The translations under genes were made by a program, and so were the position numbers. DNA of 49,633 nt from NCBI RefSeq assembly GCF_004519545.1, contig NZ_SDKM01000036.1:1-49633 (forward strand), read 5' to 3'. The DNA is from Nocardioides guangzhouensis (GTDB taxonomy: Bacteria > Actinomycetota > Actinomycetes > Propionibacteriales > Nocardioidaceae). The notes beneath the pieces are model-generated. The model had not been told where the DNA came from and did no database searches. It saw nothing but the letters and a program-made list of their open reading frames with translations. This document shows positions 41,003 to 49,590 of this stretch, one piece after another; position 1 is the first letter of the stretch, and the number at the start of each line of letters is the position of its first letter.

Positions 41003-42421
41003 TTGTCTTCTTCGTTCGCCGACCTCGGCGTCCCCTCGTCCCTTGCCCGCGTCCTCGACGACCTGGGCATCACCACCCCCACCCCGATCCAGGCCGCGAC
41101 CCTGCCGGACTCGCTGGCCGGCCGCGACGTCCTCGGCCGCGGCCGCACCGGCTCCGGCAAGACGTTCGCGTTCCTGCTGCCGCTGGTCACGCGGCTCGCC
41201 GCCGGCGGACGTCCGCCGCGCCCCGGCGCCCCGCGTGCGCTCGTGCTCGCCCCGACCCGCGAGCTGGTCGGACAGATCGAGGCCGAGCTGGCGCCGCTGG
41301 CGGCCGCCGCCGGCCTCTCCTCCCAGACCGTCTTCGGCGGCGTCGGCCAGAACCCGCAGGTGCGTGGCCTCTCGCGCGGCGTCGACATCGTGCTGGCCTG
41401 CCCCGGCCGGCTCGAGGACCTGATCGGACAGGGCCACTGCACGCTGCGCGACGTCGAGATCACCGTGCTCGACGAGGCCGACCACATGGCCGACCTCGGC
41501 TTCCTGCCCGCCGTACGCCGGCTGCTCGACCAGACCCCGCGCGGCAGCCAGCGGCTGCTGTTCTCCGCGACCCTCGACAACGCCATCGACGTGCTCGTCC
41601 GCCGCTACCTGCGGACCCCGGTCACGCACGAGGCGGACTCCGCGCAGTCGCCGGTCGCGACCATGAGCCACCACGTGCTGCACCTCGCCGACCGCGCGCA
41701 CCGGCTCCCGGTGCTGCTCGACCTGGCCAGCGCGCCGGGCCGCACCGTGGTGTTCACCCGGACCAAGCACGGCGCCAAGGCGCTGGCCCGGCAGCTGAAC
41801 AACAACGGCGTCCCGTCCGTCGACCTGCACGGCAACCTCAGCCAGAACGCCCGGACCCGGAACATGGAGGCCTTCCACTCCGGCCGGGCGACCACGCTGG
41901 TGGCCACCGACATCGCGGCCCGCGGCATCCACGTCGACGACGTGGCGCTGGTCGTGCACGCCGACCCGCCGGTCGAGCACAAGGCCTACCTGCACCGGTC
42001 CGGGCGGACCGCACGGGCCGGCGCCGAGGGCACCGTGGTCACGCTGATGACCGACGACCAGGTCCGCGACGTCCGCGCGCTCACCCGCGCGGCCGGGATC
42101 CGGCCGACCACCACCCGGGTCGACGGCGCCGGGCACCCGGTGCTCGGCGAGCTCGCCCCCGGCGAGCGGTCCCGGCCGGGCGGCCTGGTCGCGGACGCAC
42201 CCGCCCAGCCCACCGCCGGTACGTCGACTGGCCGCGGCCGCAACCGGCGCCGCGGCGGCTCCGGCGCGGCGAGGTCCGGCAACGGCTCGGCGAAGTCCGG
42301 GTCCGGCTCGACCGGTCGCAGCGGCGGTGGCAACCGCAACCGCTCGCGCCGCGGTGGCTCCGGCGGACCCGGGAAGAGCGGGGGCCACAGCGCCGCCGGA
42401 TTCAGCTCCGGGCGCCGCTGA
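41003..42421 (+). CDS. DEAD-box ATP-dependent RNA helicase
   Basis: 472 residues from a TTG start at 41003 (no ATG or GTG in frame fits the conserved N-terminus SFADLGVPSSLARVL). Motifs in order are the Q motif (ITTPTPIQAATL), I (GRTGSGKT), Ia (PTRELVGQ), II (DEAD in VLDEADHMADLG), III (FSATL), IV (VVFTRTKHGAK), V (VATDIAARGIHVDD) and VI (HRSGRTARAG). The C-terminal ~60 residues are Gly/Arg/Ser-rich (RGRNRRRGGSG), typical of RNA-binding tails. It remodels RNA in ribosome assembly, decay or cold adaptation. Confidence 0.94.
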   Translation: MSSSFADLGVPSSLARVLDDLGITTPTPIQAATLPDSLAGRDVLGRGRTGSGKTFAFLLPLVTRLAAGGRPPRPGAPRALVLAPTRELVGQIEAELAPLAAAAGLSSQTVFGGVGQNPQVRGLSRGVDIVLACPGRLEDLIGQGHCTLRDVEITVLDEADHMADLGFLPAVRRLLDQTPRGSQRLLFSATLDNAIDVLVRRYLRTPVTHEADSAQSPVATMSHHVLHLADRAHRLPVLLDLASAPGRTVVFTRTKHGAKALARQLNNNGVPSVDLHGNLSQNARTRNMEAFHSGRATTLVATDIAARGIHVDDVALVVHADPPVEHKAYLHRSGRTARAGAEGTVVTLMTDDQVRDVRALTRAAGIRPTTTRVDGAGHPVLGELAPGERSRPGGLVADAPAQPTAGTSTGRGRNRRRGGSGAARSGNGSAKSGSGSTGRSGGGNRNRSRRGGSGGPGKSGGHSAAGFSSGRR

Positions 42422-42480
42422 GGGAACTCCGCGACCGGCCGGTGCGTTGGTCTCCTGCCGCCGACGACAGGAGCCTGCCC

Positions 42481-43117
42481 GTGCCCGTGGACCACACCTC
42501 CGAACTCGACGCCCAGCTCGACCGCCTGGTCGAGCTGGGCTACCCCGCCCTGGCCGGGACGGACGAGACGTCCTTCCGGGGCCTGGTGGAACCACTGCGC
42601 GGCCACGCCGCCGCGCTGCCCGACACCGTGCCGGCCGAGGGGCGGCTTCCGTTCGTGCTGGTGGTCACCCGTGACCTGGTGCCGCCGGAGCGCACGGTCC
42701 CGCTGCTGCGGCTCGCCGACGGGACCCGGCCGGGCCGGATCGACCGGAACCACGCCGAGGGCGACCTCGCGACGTACCACCCGCTGCCGGAGCTCGCGGT
42801 GCCGCGCGCCTCGGCGTACCTGCTCGTCGACGTGGAGCGCGGCGAGGAGTTCTGCGGCGTCCGGCCCGAGGCCGCGCTGCCGGTGATCCGGGAGCGCGGG
42901 CGCACACCGCTCACCATCGACGAAGGCATCGCCGTGGTCACCCAGGCCCCGAGCCTGCTGGCGAAGAACACGTGCTTCATGCTCTCCGGCTCGCGTCGGC
43001 ACGACCGGCGGGTGCCGGCGCTGTGGATCAGCGAGCGGGCCGAAGCTCGGCTGGTGCTGGGACGGGAACCCGCACGACTGGCTCGGTGTCGCCTCCGCCG
43101 GCGACCGTCGCGCGTGA
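42481..43117 (+). pseudogene. DUF5701 family protein, frameshifted near the 3' end
   Basis: From GTG 42481 (AGGAG upstream) the frame encodes a DUF5701-like protein (LVELGYPALAGTDETSFRGL, LPFVLVVTRDLVPP, TYHPLPELAVPRASAYLLVD, LTIDEGIAVVTQAPSLLAKN) up to VPALWISERA near 43040. The expected C-terminal end is found one frame over: PKLGWCWDGNPHDWLGVASA then GDRRA and TGA at 43115-43117. A 2-base loss (GC out of GCGCC) or a 1-base gain near 43030-43041 explains it. The unshifted frame runs on through the csbD gene to 43383, giving a false fusion. It may be a real mutation or a sequence error. The restored length would be about 212 residues. Function unknown. Confidence 0.7.
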
Positions 43118-43188
43118 TCCCGGGACAGGTGGGTACGAAACGCTCACGCCCGTGTCACGGGGAGGCTGTCGGACAGACAGGAGTAGAG

Positions 43189-43383
43189 ATGAGCATCGGC
43201 GACAAGGCCAAGCACAAGGCAGAGCAGGCAGGCGGCCAGGCCAAGGAGACCACGGGTCGGGCCACCGGCGACCGGGACCTCGAGGCCGAGGGCAAGGCCG
43301 ACCAGTCCAAGGCACACGCCAAGCAGGCCGGCGAGAAGGTCAAGGACGCCGCCAAGGAGGCCAAGGACGGCCTGAAGGGCTGA
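43189..43383 (+). CDS. CsbD family stress protein
   Basis: 64 residues from ATG 43189 with AGGAG nine bases upstream. It is very rich in Lys, Ala, Glu and Gly without hydrophobic core segments, with the CsbD pattern GDKAKHKAEQAGGQAKETTG, then ATGDRDLEAEGKADQ. CsbD-like proteins are induced by general stress and their mechanism is unknown. The frame is the same as the upstream damaged DUF5701 frame, so automated calling could merge the two. A strong terminator follows. Confidence 0.9.
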   Translation: MSIGDKAKHKAEQAGGQAKETTGRATGDRDLEAEGKADQSKAHAKQAGEKVKDAAKEAKDGLKG

Positions 43384-43399
43384 CCCGCCCTCCTGCCCA

Positions 43400-43440
43400 C
43401 GCCGGGCGCGACCACCGGACCACCGGTGTCGCGCCCGGCG
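43400..43440 (+). terminator. Terminator after csbD
   Basis: CGCCGGGCGCGAC (43400-43412) pairs with GTCGCGCCCGGCG (43428-43440), 13 bp, and the stem continues inside with ACCGG/CCGGT after a one-base bulge, closing on a four-base loop. It lies 17 bp past the csbD stop. Confidence 0.8.
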
Positions 43441-43493
43441 TTGCGTCGTGTGGTGGACTGGAGCCCGACCGAGCCACCGGAACGGAGGGTGCC

Positions 43494-44183
43494 GTGCGTG
43501 CCTGGCTGCACCGGACCCTCGTCGAGATGGTCCCGCGCGACCACCGGCAGAGCATCCGCGACCTGCGGCGCCGCCAGGTGGTCACGTCGCTGTTCGTGGT
43601 CCTCGGCGCCGTGGTGCTCGGGCTGTCGCTCAACATCGAGCCGGGCAGCCCGTGGTTCTACCCCGCGACGTTCGGGCTCGCCGTCGTGTGGACGATCGGG
43701 GCGTTCGCGTCCGGGCCGCTGCACCTCGGCCGGATCGCGCACACCTCCGAGCAGCTGCGCCGTCCCGTGCTCGGGCCGATCCTGCTCGGGCTCGGCCTGG
43801 CCGCGGTGTTCGTGGTCGGCGGCCTGGTGGTCCGCGAGATGCCGTGGCTCGGCGACCAGGTGCGCAGCATCCTCGACTTCGCCGACGAGGGGTCGGTGGC
43901 GCTGCTGCTGGTGATCACGGTCGTCAACGGGATCGCCGAGGAGCTCTTCTTCCGCGGTGCCGCCTACGCCGCCGTGACCCAGTACCCGGTCGTGGTCACC
44001 ACGGTGGCCTATGCCGTCGCCACCCTGGCCACGGGCAACGTCATGCTGGCGTTCGCGGCGGTGCTGCTCGGCGCCGTGGTCGGGCTCGAGCGACGCGCGT
44101 CCGGCGGGGTGCTCGCGCCGATCCTCACCCACGTCACCTGGTCGGCGACGATGCTGCTCGCGCTGCCGGTCGTCTTCGCCTGA
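43494..44183 (+). CDS. CPBP family intramembrane metalloprotease (CAAX protease-like)
   Basis: 229 residues from GTG 43494 behind GGAGG. About six helices are seen (VVTSLFVVLGAVVLGLSL, ATFGLAVVWTIGAFASG, ILLGLGLAAVFVVGGLVV and others). The ABI/CPBP motif 1 is in GIAEELFFRG (EE-x3-R) and the last helix has PILTHVTWSATMLLALP with the metal-binding His. These enzymes cut membrane or lipid-modified proteins and may act in stress or bacteriocin immunity. It converges with the next gene at a distance of 6 bp. Confidence 0.87.
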   Translation: MRAWLHRTLVEMVPRDHRQSIRDLRRRQVVTSLFVVLGAVVLGLSLNIEPGSPWFYPATFGLAVVWTIGAFASGPLHLGRIAHTSEQLRRPVLGPILLGLGLAAVFVVGGLVVREMPWLGDQVRSILDFADEGSVALLLVITVVNGIAEELFFRGAAYAAVTQYPVVVTTVAYAVATLATGNVMLAFAAVLLGAVVGLERRASGGVLAPILTHVTWSATMLLALPVVFA

Positions 44184-44189
44184 GGCCGG

Positions 44190-45164
44190 CTACCAGTCTC
44201 GGCCCCGCTCCTCGAGCGCTCGGCGTACCGCCTCCTCGTAGGGGACCGGGTCGCCCGGCACGATCTCGCGGATCGACGTGTCGGTGACGACCACCTCGGT
44301 GCCCATCGAGTCGATCAGGTTGCGGCCGGTCGTGACGTCGACATCGGTGACCAGGGCCAGCCAGTACGACGAGAGCCGCGGCGTCAGCACCGGCACCTGC
44401 ACGATCGGGACCCGTTTCCCGACCGAGACCAGCGACGCCTGCTGCAGCATCTCCAGGTAGGTCAGCTGGTCGGGGCCGCCGATCTCGAAGACCCGGCCGA
44501 ACGCGCGCTCGTCGTCAACGACGCCCGCGAGGTAGCGGGTCACGTCGTCGAGGGCGATCGGCTGGGTGCGGGTGCTCACCCACTTCGGCACCACCATCGC
44601 GGGCAGGTTCTTGACCAGCTGCCGGGTCAGCTCCCACGAGATGCCGCCCTGGCCGACCACGATCGCGGCGCGCAGCACCGTCACCGGCACCCCGGACTCG
44701 CCGAGCAGCCCCTCGACCTCGCGGCGCGAGCGCAGGTGGGGGGAGAGGTCCTCGTCCTCGGAGCCGAGCCCTCCGAGGTAGACGATCTGGCGCACCCCGG
44801 CGTGCGCGGCCGCGGCCCCGAACGCCCGGGCCGCCTCGGCGTCGCGGCGCTCGAAGTCCGGGGAGTCGAGGGAGTGCACCAGGTAGATCGCCACGTCCAC
44901 GCCGTCGAGCGGGGCGACCAGGCTGTCCGGGTCGGACACGTCGCCGCCGACCGGCTCCCCGGGGCCGTCGTACGCCTCGGGACGCCGGGTCATCGCGCGC
45001 ACCCGTCGACCGTCCTCGAGGAGCGCCGGGACGAGGCGCCGGCCGACGAAGCCGGTGGCCCCGGTGACGAGCACGGTGCAGGCGGCCGGGTCGCGATGGT
45101 CGGTGTCGCGGTGGTCGGCGTCGGGGTGGTCGGGATCGGGCGCAGTCTCCTCGGCCGGTGCCAT
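44190..45164 (-). CDS. NAD(P)-binding epimerase/SDR-like protein (NmrA-type)
   Basis: 324 residues. The Rossmann motif VLVTGATGFVGRRLVPALL lies at residues ~31-49 and VDVAIYLVHSL near 90, then IVYLGGLGSE and VLRAAIVVGQGG. This matches the atypical SDR group annotated as NAD(P)H-binding or epimerase proteins (YbjT-like). The substrate is unknown. The first ~28 residues are an odd Asp/His-rich extension (DPDHPDADHRDTDHRDP) made of short repeats, not part of the fold. It could bind metal or be unstructured. A downstream start is possible. It is divergent from the esterase gene by 55 bp. Confidence 0.85.
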   Translation of the reverse strand: MAPAEETAPDPDHPDADHRDTDHRDPAACTVLVTGATGFVGRRLVPALLEDGRRVRAMTRRPEAYDGPGEPVGGDVSDPDSLVAPLDGVDVAIYLVHSLDSPDFERRDAEAARAFGAAAAHAGVRQIVYLGGLGSEDEDLSPHLRSRREVEGLLGESGVPVTVLRAAIVVGQGGISWELTRQLVKNLPAMVVPKWVSTRTQPIALDDVTRYLAGVVDDERAFGRVFEIGGPDQLTYLEMLQQASLVSVGKRVPIVQVPVLTPRLSSYWLALVTDVDVTTGRNLIDSMGTEVVVTDTSIREIVPGDPVPYEEAVRRALEERGRDW

Positions 45165-45183
45165 GCCGCCACACTAGCCGCGG

Positions 45184-45204
45184 TATGATTGATTGAACCT
45201 TCAA
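45184..45204 (+). promoter_or_regulatory. Promoter -10 and TTGAA-CC-TTCAA operator before esterase gene
   Basis: TATGAT (45184-45189) is a good -10 hexamer in a GC-rich context. It is followed at once by the perfect inverted repeat TTGAA-CC-TTCAA (45193-45204), which would overlap the start of transcription. The position suits a repressor site, perhaps for a MarR-type regulator encoded elsewhere (inference). Confidence 0.5.
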
Positions 45205-45219
45205 CTGTTGGAGTCCGTC

Positions 45220-45867
45220 ATGACGCACCTCCCTGTCCCTGCCGTCGCGTACGCCGGCGCCCGCGACGCCTCCGCCCCGCTCGTCGTGCTGCTGCACGGG
45301 CGCGGTGCGTCGGAGGTCGACATCGTCGGGCTGGCCGCCCACCTGCCGGAGGGTCCGGCGTACGCCGCGGTGCGGGCGCCGATCGCCGAGGGCGGCGGCT
45401 ACGCCTGGTTCGCCAACCGGGGTATCGGTCGCCCGGTCGCCGAGTCGCTGGCCGAGACGATGGCCTGGTTCCGGGCCTGGCTGGAGGAGGTCGCCACCGA
45501 GGAGCGCCCGGTCGTGCTGGTCGGCTTCAGTGGCGGGGCGGCGTTCGCGGGCGGGCTGCTGCTCGACGACCCGGACCGGTTCGCCGGGGCTGCGGTGCTC
45601 TACGGCACGCTCCCCTTCGACGCCGGCGTCCCGGTGACGCCCGGCCGGCTCGCGGGCGTGCGGGTCTTCGTGGCGCAGGGTGAGCAGGACCGCGTGATCC
45701 CGCGGGAGCTGCTGGACCGGACCTGGGACTACCTGCACGGCGAGGCCGACGCCGACCTCACGGCGTACCGCGACGGGGGTGGGCACGGACTGACCGCGCC
45801 CGGCCTCGCGGCGCTGCGGGACTGGCTGGCCACGCTTGTGCCCCGCGTCACAGCAGGTCGCCGTTGA
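45220..45867 (+). CDS. Alpha/beta hydrolase (carboxylesterase/phospholipase type)
   Basis: 215 residues from ATG 45220 with GGAG upstream. The fold markers are VVLLHGRGASE (oxyanion region, ~22-32), the nucleophile elbow GFSGGAAFA (Ser near 106), the catalytic Asp in AQGEQDRVIP and the His in GGGHGLT. The size and GRGASE motif fit the small dienelactone-hydrolase/phospholipase-like esterases (YpfH). It probably hydrolyses small carboxylic esters in the cytoplasm. An upstream MNLQLLE start in frame has no ribosome site. Confidence 0.87.
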   Translation: MTHLPVPAVAYAGARDASAPLVVLLHGRGASEVDIVGLAAHLPEGPAYAAVRAPIAEGGGYAWFANRGIGRPVAESLAETMAWFRAWLEEVATEERPVVLVGFSGGAAFAGGLLLDDPDRFAGAAVLYGTLPFDAGVPVTPGRLAGVRVFVAQGEQDRVIPRELLDRTWDYLHGEADADLTAYRDGGGHGLTAPGLAALRDWLATLVPRVTAGRR

Positions 45868-45873
45868 CCACGA

Positions 45874-45890
45874 TGACAGTGATGGTGTCA
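45874..45890. promoter_or_regulatory. Inverted repeat TGACA-N7-TGTCA before fadA
   Basis: A perfect 5-bp inverted repeat with a 7-base spacer lies 68 bp upstream of the fadA ATG and just past the esterase stop. It is a candidate operator for a TetR- or GntR-type fatty acid regulator controlling the fadA/fadB operon (inference). Confidence 0.45.
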
Positions 45891-45958
45891 CAATCGGAGG
45901 TACCCGCTCGGGGAGCGGCCGCACCGGTCCACCCGACTCACCTCCGACAGGGACGGTC

Positions 45959-47170
45959 ATGGCAGAAGCATTCGTGTACGACCACATCCGGACACCGCGC
46001 GGCAAGGGGAAGAAGACGGGCTCGCTGCACGAGGTGAAGCCGGTCGACCTCGTGGTCGGCCTCCTCGACGAGATCCAGTCCCGCAACCCGACGCTCGACC
46101 CGCACCGCGTCGACGACGTGGTCCTCGGCGTGGTCACGCCGATCGGCGACCAGGGCGGCGACATCGCCAAGACCGCCGCGCTGAAGGCCGGCCTGCCCGA
46201 GACCGTCGCCGGCGTCCAGCTCAACCGGTTCTGCGCCTCCGGCCTCGAGGCCGTCAACCAGGCGGCCGGCCGGGTCCGCTCCGGATTCGAGGACCTGATC
46301 CTCGCCGGCGGCGTCGAGTCGATGAGCCGGGTGCCGATGGGCAGCGACGGCGGCGCCTGGGCAACCGACCCCGCCACCGCGCTCGACACCTCCTTCGTCC
46401 CGCAGGGCATCGGCGCCGACCTGATCGCCACCCTTGGCGGCTGGACCCGCACCGACGTCGACACGTACGCCGCAGAGTCGAACGCGCGCGCCGCGAAGGC
46501 CTGGGCCAACGGCTACTTCTCGGGCTCGGTGATCCCGGTCAGGGACATCAACGGCCTGACCGTGCTCGACCACGACGAGCTGATCCGGCCCGGCACCACC
46601 GCCGAGTCGCTGGCCGGCCTCAAGCCGTCGTTCGCCTCGATCGGCCGGGACGCCGGCTTCGACGACGTGGCGCTGGAGAAGTACCACTGGGTCGAGCGGA
46701 TCGACCACGTCCACCACGCCGGCAACTCCTCCGGGATCGTGGACGGCGCCGCACTGATGGCGATCGGCACCGAGGAGATCGGCGCCGAGCTCGGGCTTCG
46801 GCCGCGGGCCCGGGTGCTGGCCACCGCGGTCTCCGGGAGCGACCCGACGATCATGCTCACCGGCCCGGCACCGGCCGCCCGCAAGGCGCTGGCGAAGGCC
46901 GGGCTCGAGGTCGCCGACATCGACCTGTTCGAGATCAACGAGGCGTTCGCCGCGGTCGCCATGCGGTTCATGCAGGACATGGGCATCAGCCACGAGATCA
47001 CCAACGTCAACGGCGGCGCGATCGCGATGGGCCACCCGCTCGGCGCGACCGGCGCGATGATCCTCGGCACCCTGATCGACGAGCTCGAGCGGCGCGACCA
47101 GCGCCGCGGCCTGGCCACGCTCTGCGTCGGCGGCGGCATGGGCATCGCCACCATCGTCGAGCTCGTCTAG
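45959..47170 (+). CDS. fadA: Acetyl-CoA C-acyltransferase (thiolase)
   Basis: 403 residues from ATG 45959 with AGGGA upstream. The active-site Cys is in LNRFCASGLEAV (near 89), followed by NEAFAAVAMRF, the His in NGGAIAMGHPLGATGA and the second Cys in TLCVGGGMGIA. This is the full thiolase set. It cleaves 3-ketoacyl-CoA with CoA in the last step of beta-oxidation, in complex with the FadB-like protein encoded downstream. The two genes are 131 bp apart, and the gap is taken up mainly by an inverted-repeat element. Confidence 0.94.
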   Translation: MAEAFVYDHIRTPRGKGKKTGSLHEVKPVDLVVGLLDEIQSRNPTLDPHRVDDVVLGVVTPIGDQGGDIAKTAALKAGLPETVAGVQLNRFCASGLEAVNQAAGRVRSGFEDLILAGGVESMSRVPMGSDGGAWATDPATALDTSFVPQGIGADLIATLGGWTRTDVDTYAAESNARAAKAWANGYFSGSVIPVRDINGLTVLDHDELIRPGTTAESLAGLKPSFASIGRDAGFDDVALEKYHWVERIDHVHHAGNSSGIVDGAALMAIGTEEIGAELGLRPRARVLATAVSGSDPTIMLTGPAPAARKALAKAGLEVADIDLFEINEAFAAVAMRFMQDMGISHEITNVNGGAIAMGHPLGATGAMILGTLIDELERRDQRRGLATLCVGGGMGIATIVELV

Positions 47171-47176
47171 CCGTCC

Positions 47177-47272
47177 CCGTTGAGTTGCGCCTCCCGGGCG
47201 CTTGAATCGCGCCTCCCTTGCGCGCGACCCGGAGCCAGGCGCAACTCAACGGTGAGGGAGGCGCAACTCAAC
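47177..47272. repeat. Four-arm inverted-repeat element between fadA and fadB
   Basis: GTTGAGTTGCGCCTCCC occurs at 47179-47195, with a diverged copy at 47201-47217 (14 of 17). Its reverse complement GGGAGGCGCAACTCAAC occurs at 47256-47272 (exact), with a near copy ending at 47250. The first arm can pair fully with the last arm (17 bp) or, as CCGTTGAGTTGCGCCT, with 47237-47252 (16 bp), so two exclusive hairpins are possible. It lies 7 bp after fadA and 29 bp before fadB. It may act as an attenuator or mRNA-stability element, or be a repeated mobile palindrome. Confidence 0.82.
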
Positions 47273-47301
47273 AAGACTTGATCCACGAACGAAGGACACC
47301 G

Positions 47302-49539
47302 ATGAGCACCGAGAGCACCGTCCAGAGCGCGGTCCGCTACGACCGGGACGCCGACGGCATCGTCACGCTGACCCTCGACGACCCGACGGCCAGCACGAAC
47401 ACCATGAACGACCTCTACCGCGACGCGATGGTCGCCGCGGTCGACCGCCTGTACGCCGATCTCGAGGACGAGGCGACCGGGGTCACCGGAGTGGTGATCG
47501 CCAGCGCCAAGAAGACCTTCTTCGCCGGCGGCAACCTCAAGCTGATGAGCCAGGCGACGCCGGCCGACGCCGCCGACGTCTTCGAGTCCTGCGAGCGGAT
47601 CAAGGGCGCGCTGCGCCGGCTCGAGCTGCTGCCGCGCCCGGTGGTGGCCGCGGTCAACGGCGCCGCGCTCGGCGGCGGCTTCGAGATCTGCCTGGTCGCC
47701 AACCGGCGCATCGTCGTCGACGACCCGAAGGCTCTGGTCGGCCTGCCCGAGTCCACCCTCGGCCTGCTCCCCGGCGGCGGCGGCGTCACCCGCGTCGTAC
47801 GCCTGCTCGGCCTGCAGACCGCGCTCATGGACGTGCTCCTCCCCGGCACCCGGTTCAAGCCGCAGCAGGCGCTGGAGAAGGGCCTGGTCGACGAGCTGGT
47901 CGCCACCCGCGAGGAGCTGGTCCCGGCCGCGAAGGCGTGGATCCTCGCCCACCGAGACGACGCCGAGGCCGCGCAGAACCCGTGGGACCGCGAGGGCTAC
48001 CGCATGCCCGGCGGCACCCCGAGCAGCCCGAAGCTGGCGCCGTTCCTGCCGGCGTTCCCGGCGCTGCTGCGCAAGCAGACCAAGGGTGCGGTCTACCCGG
48101 CGACCCGCGCGATCCTCTCGGCCGCGGTCGAGGGTGCGCAGACCGACGTCGACACCGCCGCCCGGATCGAGTCCCGCTACCTCACCAGGCTGGTCACCGG
48201 GCAGCAGTCGAAGGACATGATCCAGGCGTTCTTCTTCGACCTGCAGGCGATCAGCTCCGGGTCGCTGCGCCCGGACGGCTTCGAGCCGTACGTCGCCCGC
48301 AAGGTCGGCGTCCTCGGCGCCGGCATGATGGGCGCCGGTATCGCGTACTCCTGCGCCCGAGCCGGCATGGAGGTCGTCCTGAAGGACGTCGAGGTCGCGA
48401 GCGCCGAGAAGGGCAAGGCGTACAGCGCCACGCTGCTGGACAAGGCGATCGCCAAGGGGCGCTCCACCGAGGACAAGAAGGCCGAGCTGCTCGACCGCAT
48501 CCGCCCGACCGCGGACCCGGCGGACCTGGCCGGTTGCGACCTGGTGATCGAGGCGGTCTTCGAGGACCCGGGGCTGAAGCAGCAGGTCTTCGCCGAGGTG
48601 GCGCCGTACGTCGACGCCGACGCGCTGCTCTGCTCCAACACCTCGACGCTCCCGATCACCGAGCTCGGTGCCGGCGTCGACCGGCCGGCCGACTTCATCG
48701 GCCTGCACTTCTTCAGCCCGGTCGACAAGATGCCGCTGGTCGAGATCATCCGCGGCAAGGAGACCTCGGACGCCGCGCTGGCCAAGGCCTACGATGTGGT
48801 CCTCCAGATCCGCAAGACCCCGATCGTTGTCAACGACAGCCGCGGCTTCTACACCTCGCGGGTGATCGGGTTCATGGTCAACGAGGGACTCGCGATGCTC
48901 GCCGAGGGCGTGCACCCGGTCTCCCTGGAGCGTGCTGCCACCCAGGCCGGTTACCCGGTGGGGACGCTGCAGCTCTCCGACGAGCTCAACATGGAGCTGA
49001 TGCTCAAGATCGCCCTGGCGACCCAGGCCGCCGCCGAGCGCGACGGCACGCCGTACGACGAGCACCCGGGCACCGCGGTCAGCCGCCGGATGGTCGAGCT
49101 CGGCCGCCCGTCGCGGCTGAAGGGCGCCGGCTTCTACGAGTACGACGAGAACGGCGCGCGCCAGCGCCTGTGGCCGGGTCTGGCCGAGGAGTTCCCGGTC
49201 GCCGCCGAGCAGGTCCCCTTCCAGGACGTGAAGGACCGGATGCTGTTCGTCGAGGCGCTCGAGACCGCGAAGTGCTTCGAGGAGGGCGTGATCACCTCCG
49301 TGGCCGCCGCCAACATCGGCTCGGTCATGGGCATCGGCTTCCCGCCCAACACCGGCGGTGCCGCGCAGTTCATGACCGGCTACCAGCGCACCGACGAGCG
49401 TGGCAACGGCGTCGGCCCGATCGGGCTCGCCGAGTTCGTGGCCCGCGCCGACGAGCTGGCCGAGGCGTACGGCGAGCGGTTCCGGCCGACGGCGTACCTC
49501 CGCGACCTGGTGGCGAAGGGGGAGGGCTTCCCCGCCTGA
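47302..49539 (+). CDS. fadB: Fatty acid oxidation multifunctional protein: enoyl-CoA hydratase / 3-hydroxyacyl-CoA dehydrogenase
   Basis: 745 residues from ATG 47302 (AAGGA upstream). The N-terminal crotonase domain (~1-200) has the oxyanion GGNLKLM and the two catalytic Glu in ALGGGFEICL and GLPESTLGLLPGGGG. The central dehydrogenase domain has the NAD motif VGVLGAGMMGAGIAYSCARAG (~329; 20-plus residues, key glycines at GAGMMGAG) and the catalytic His in LHFFSPVDKMP. The C-terminal helical domain runs from about 515. It carries out hydration and oxidation of enoyl-CoA in beta-oxidation, with the thiolase at 45959-47170 supplying the last step. Same domain order as the actinobacterial trifunctional alpha subunit. 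Confidence 0.95.
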   Translation: MSTESTVQSAVRYDRDADGIVTLTLDDPTASTNTMNDLYRDAMVAAVDRLYADLEDEATGVTGVVIASAKKTFFAGGNLKLMSQATPADAADVFESCERIKGALRRLELLPRPVVAAVNGAALGGGFEICLVANRRIVVDDPKALVGLPESTLGLLPGGGGVTRVVRLLGLQTALMDVLLPGTRFKPQQALEKGLVDELVATREELVPAAKAWILAHRDDAEAAQNPWDREGYRMPGGTPSSPKLAPFLPAFPALLRKQTKGAVYPATRAILSAAVEGAQTDVDTAARIESRYLTRLVTGQQSKDMIQAFFFDLQAISSGSLRPDGFEPYVARKVGVLGAGMMGAGIAYSCARAGMEVVLKDVEVASAEKGKAYSATLLDKAIAKGRSTEDKKAELLDRIRPTADPADLAGCDLVIEAVFEDPGLKQQVFAEVAPYVDADALLCSNTSTLPITELGAGVDRPADFIGLHFFSPVDKMPLVEIIRGKETSDAALAKAYDVVLQIRKTPIVVNDSRGFYTSRVIGFMVNEGLAMLAEGVHPVSLERAATQAGYPVGTLQLSDELNMELMLKIALATQAAAERDGTPYDEHPGTAVSRRMVELGRPSRLKGAGFYEYDENGARQRLWPGLAEEFPVAAEQVPFQDVKDRMLFVEALETAKCFEEGVITSVAAANIGSVMGIGFPPNTGGAAQFMTGYQRTDERGNGVGPIGLAEFVARADELAEAYGERFRPTAYLRDLVAKGEGFPA

Positions 49540-49590
49540 GCGTGGGGGCCGGACCTCAGCCCGTAGGGCGGGTGCTGTTCGTGCCGGAGC

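Noticed and set aside
40855..43383. An 842-residue open frame ending with CsbD
   Set aside because: It combines the out-of-frame helicase gene, the damaged DUF5701 gene and csbD; each part has its own start and ribosome site.
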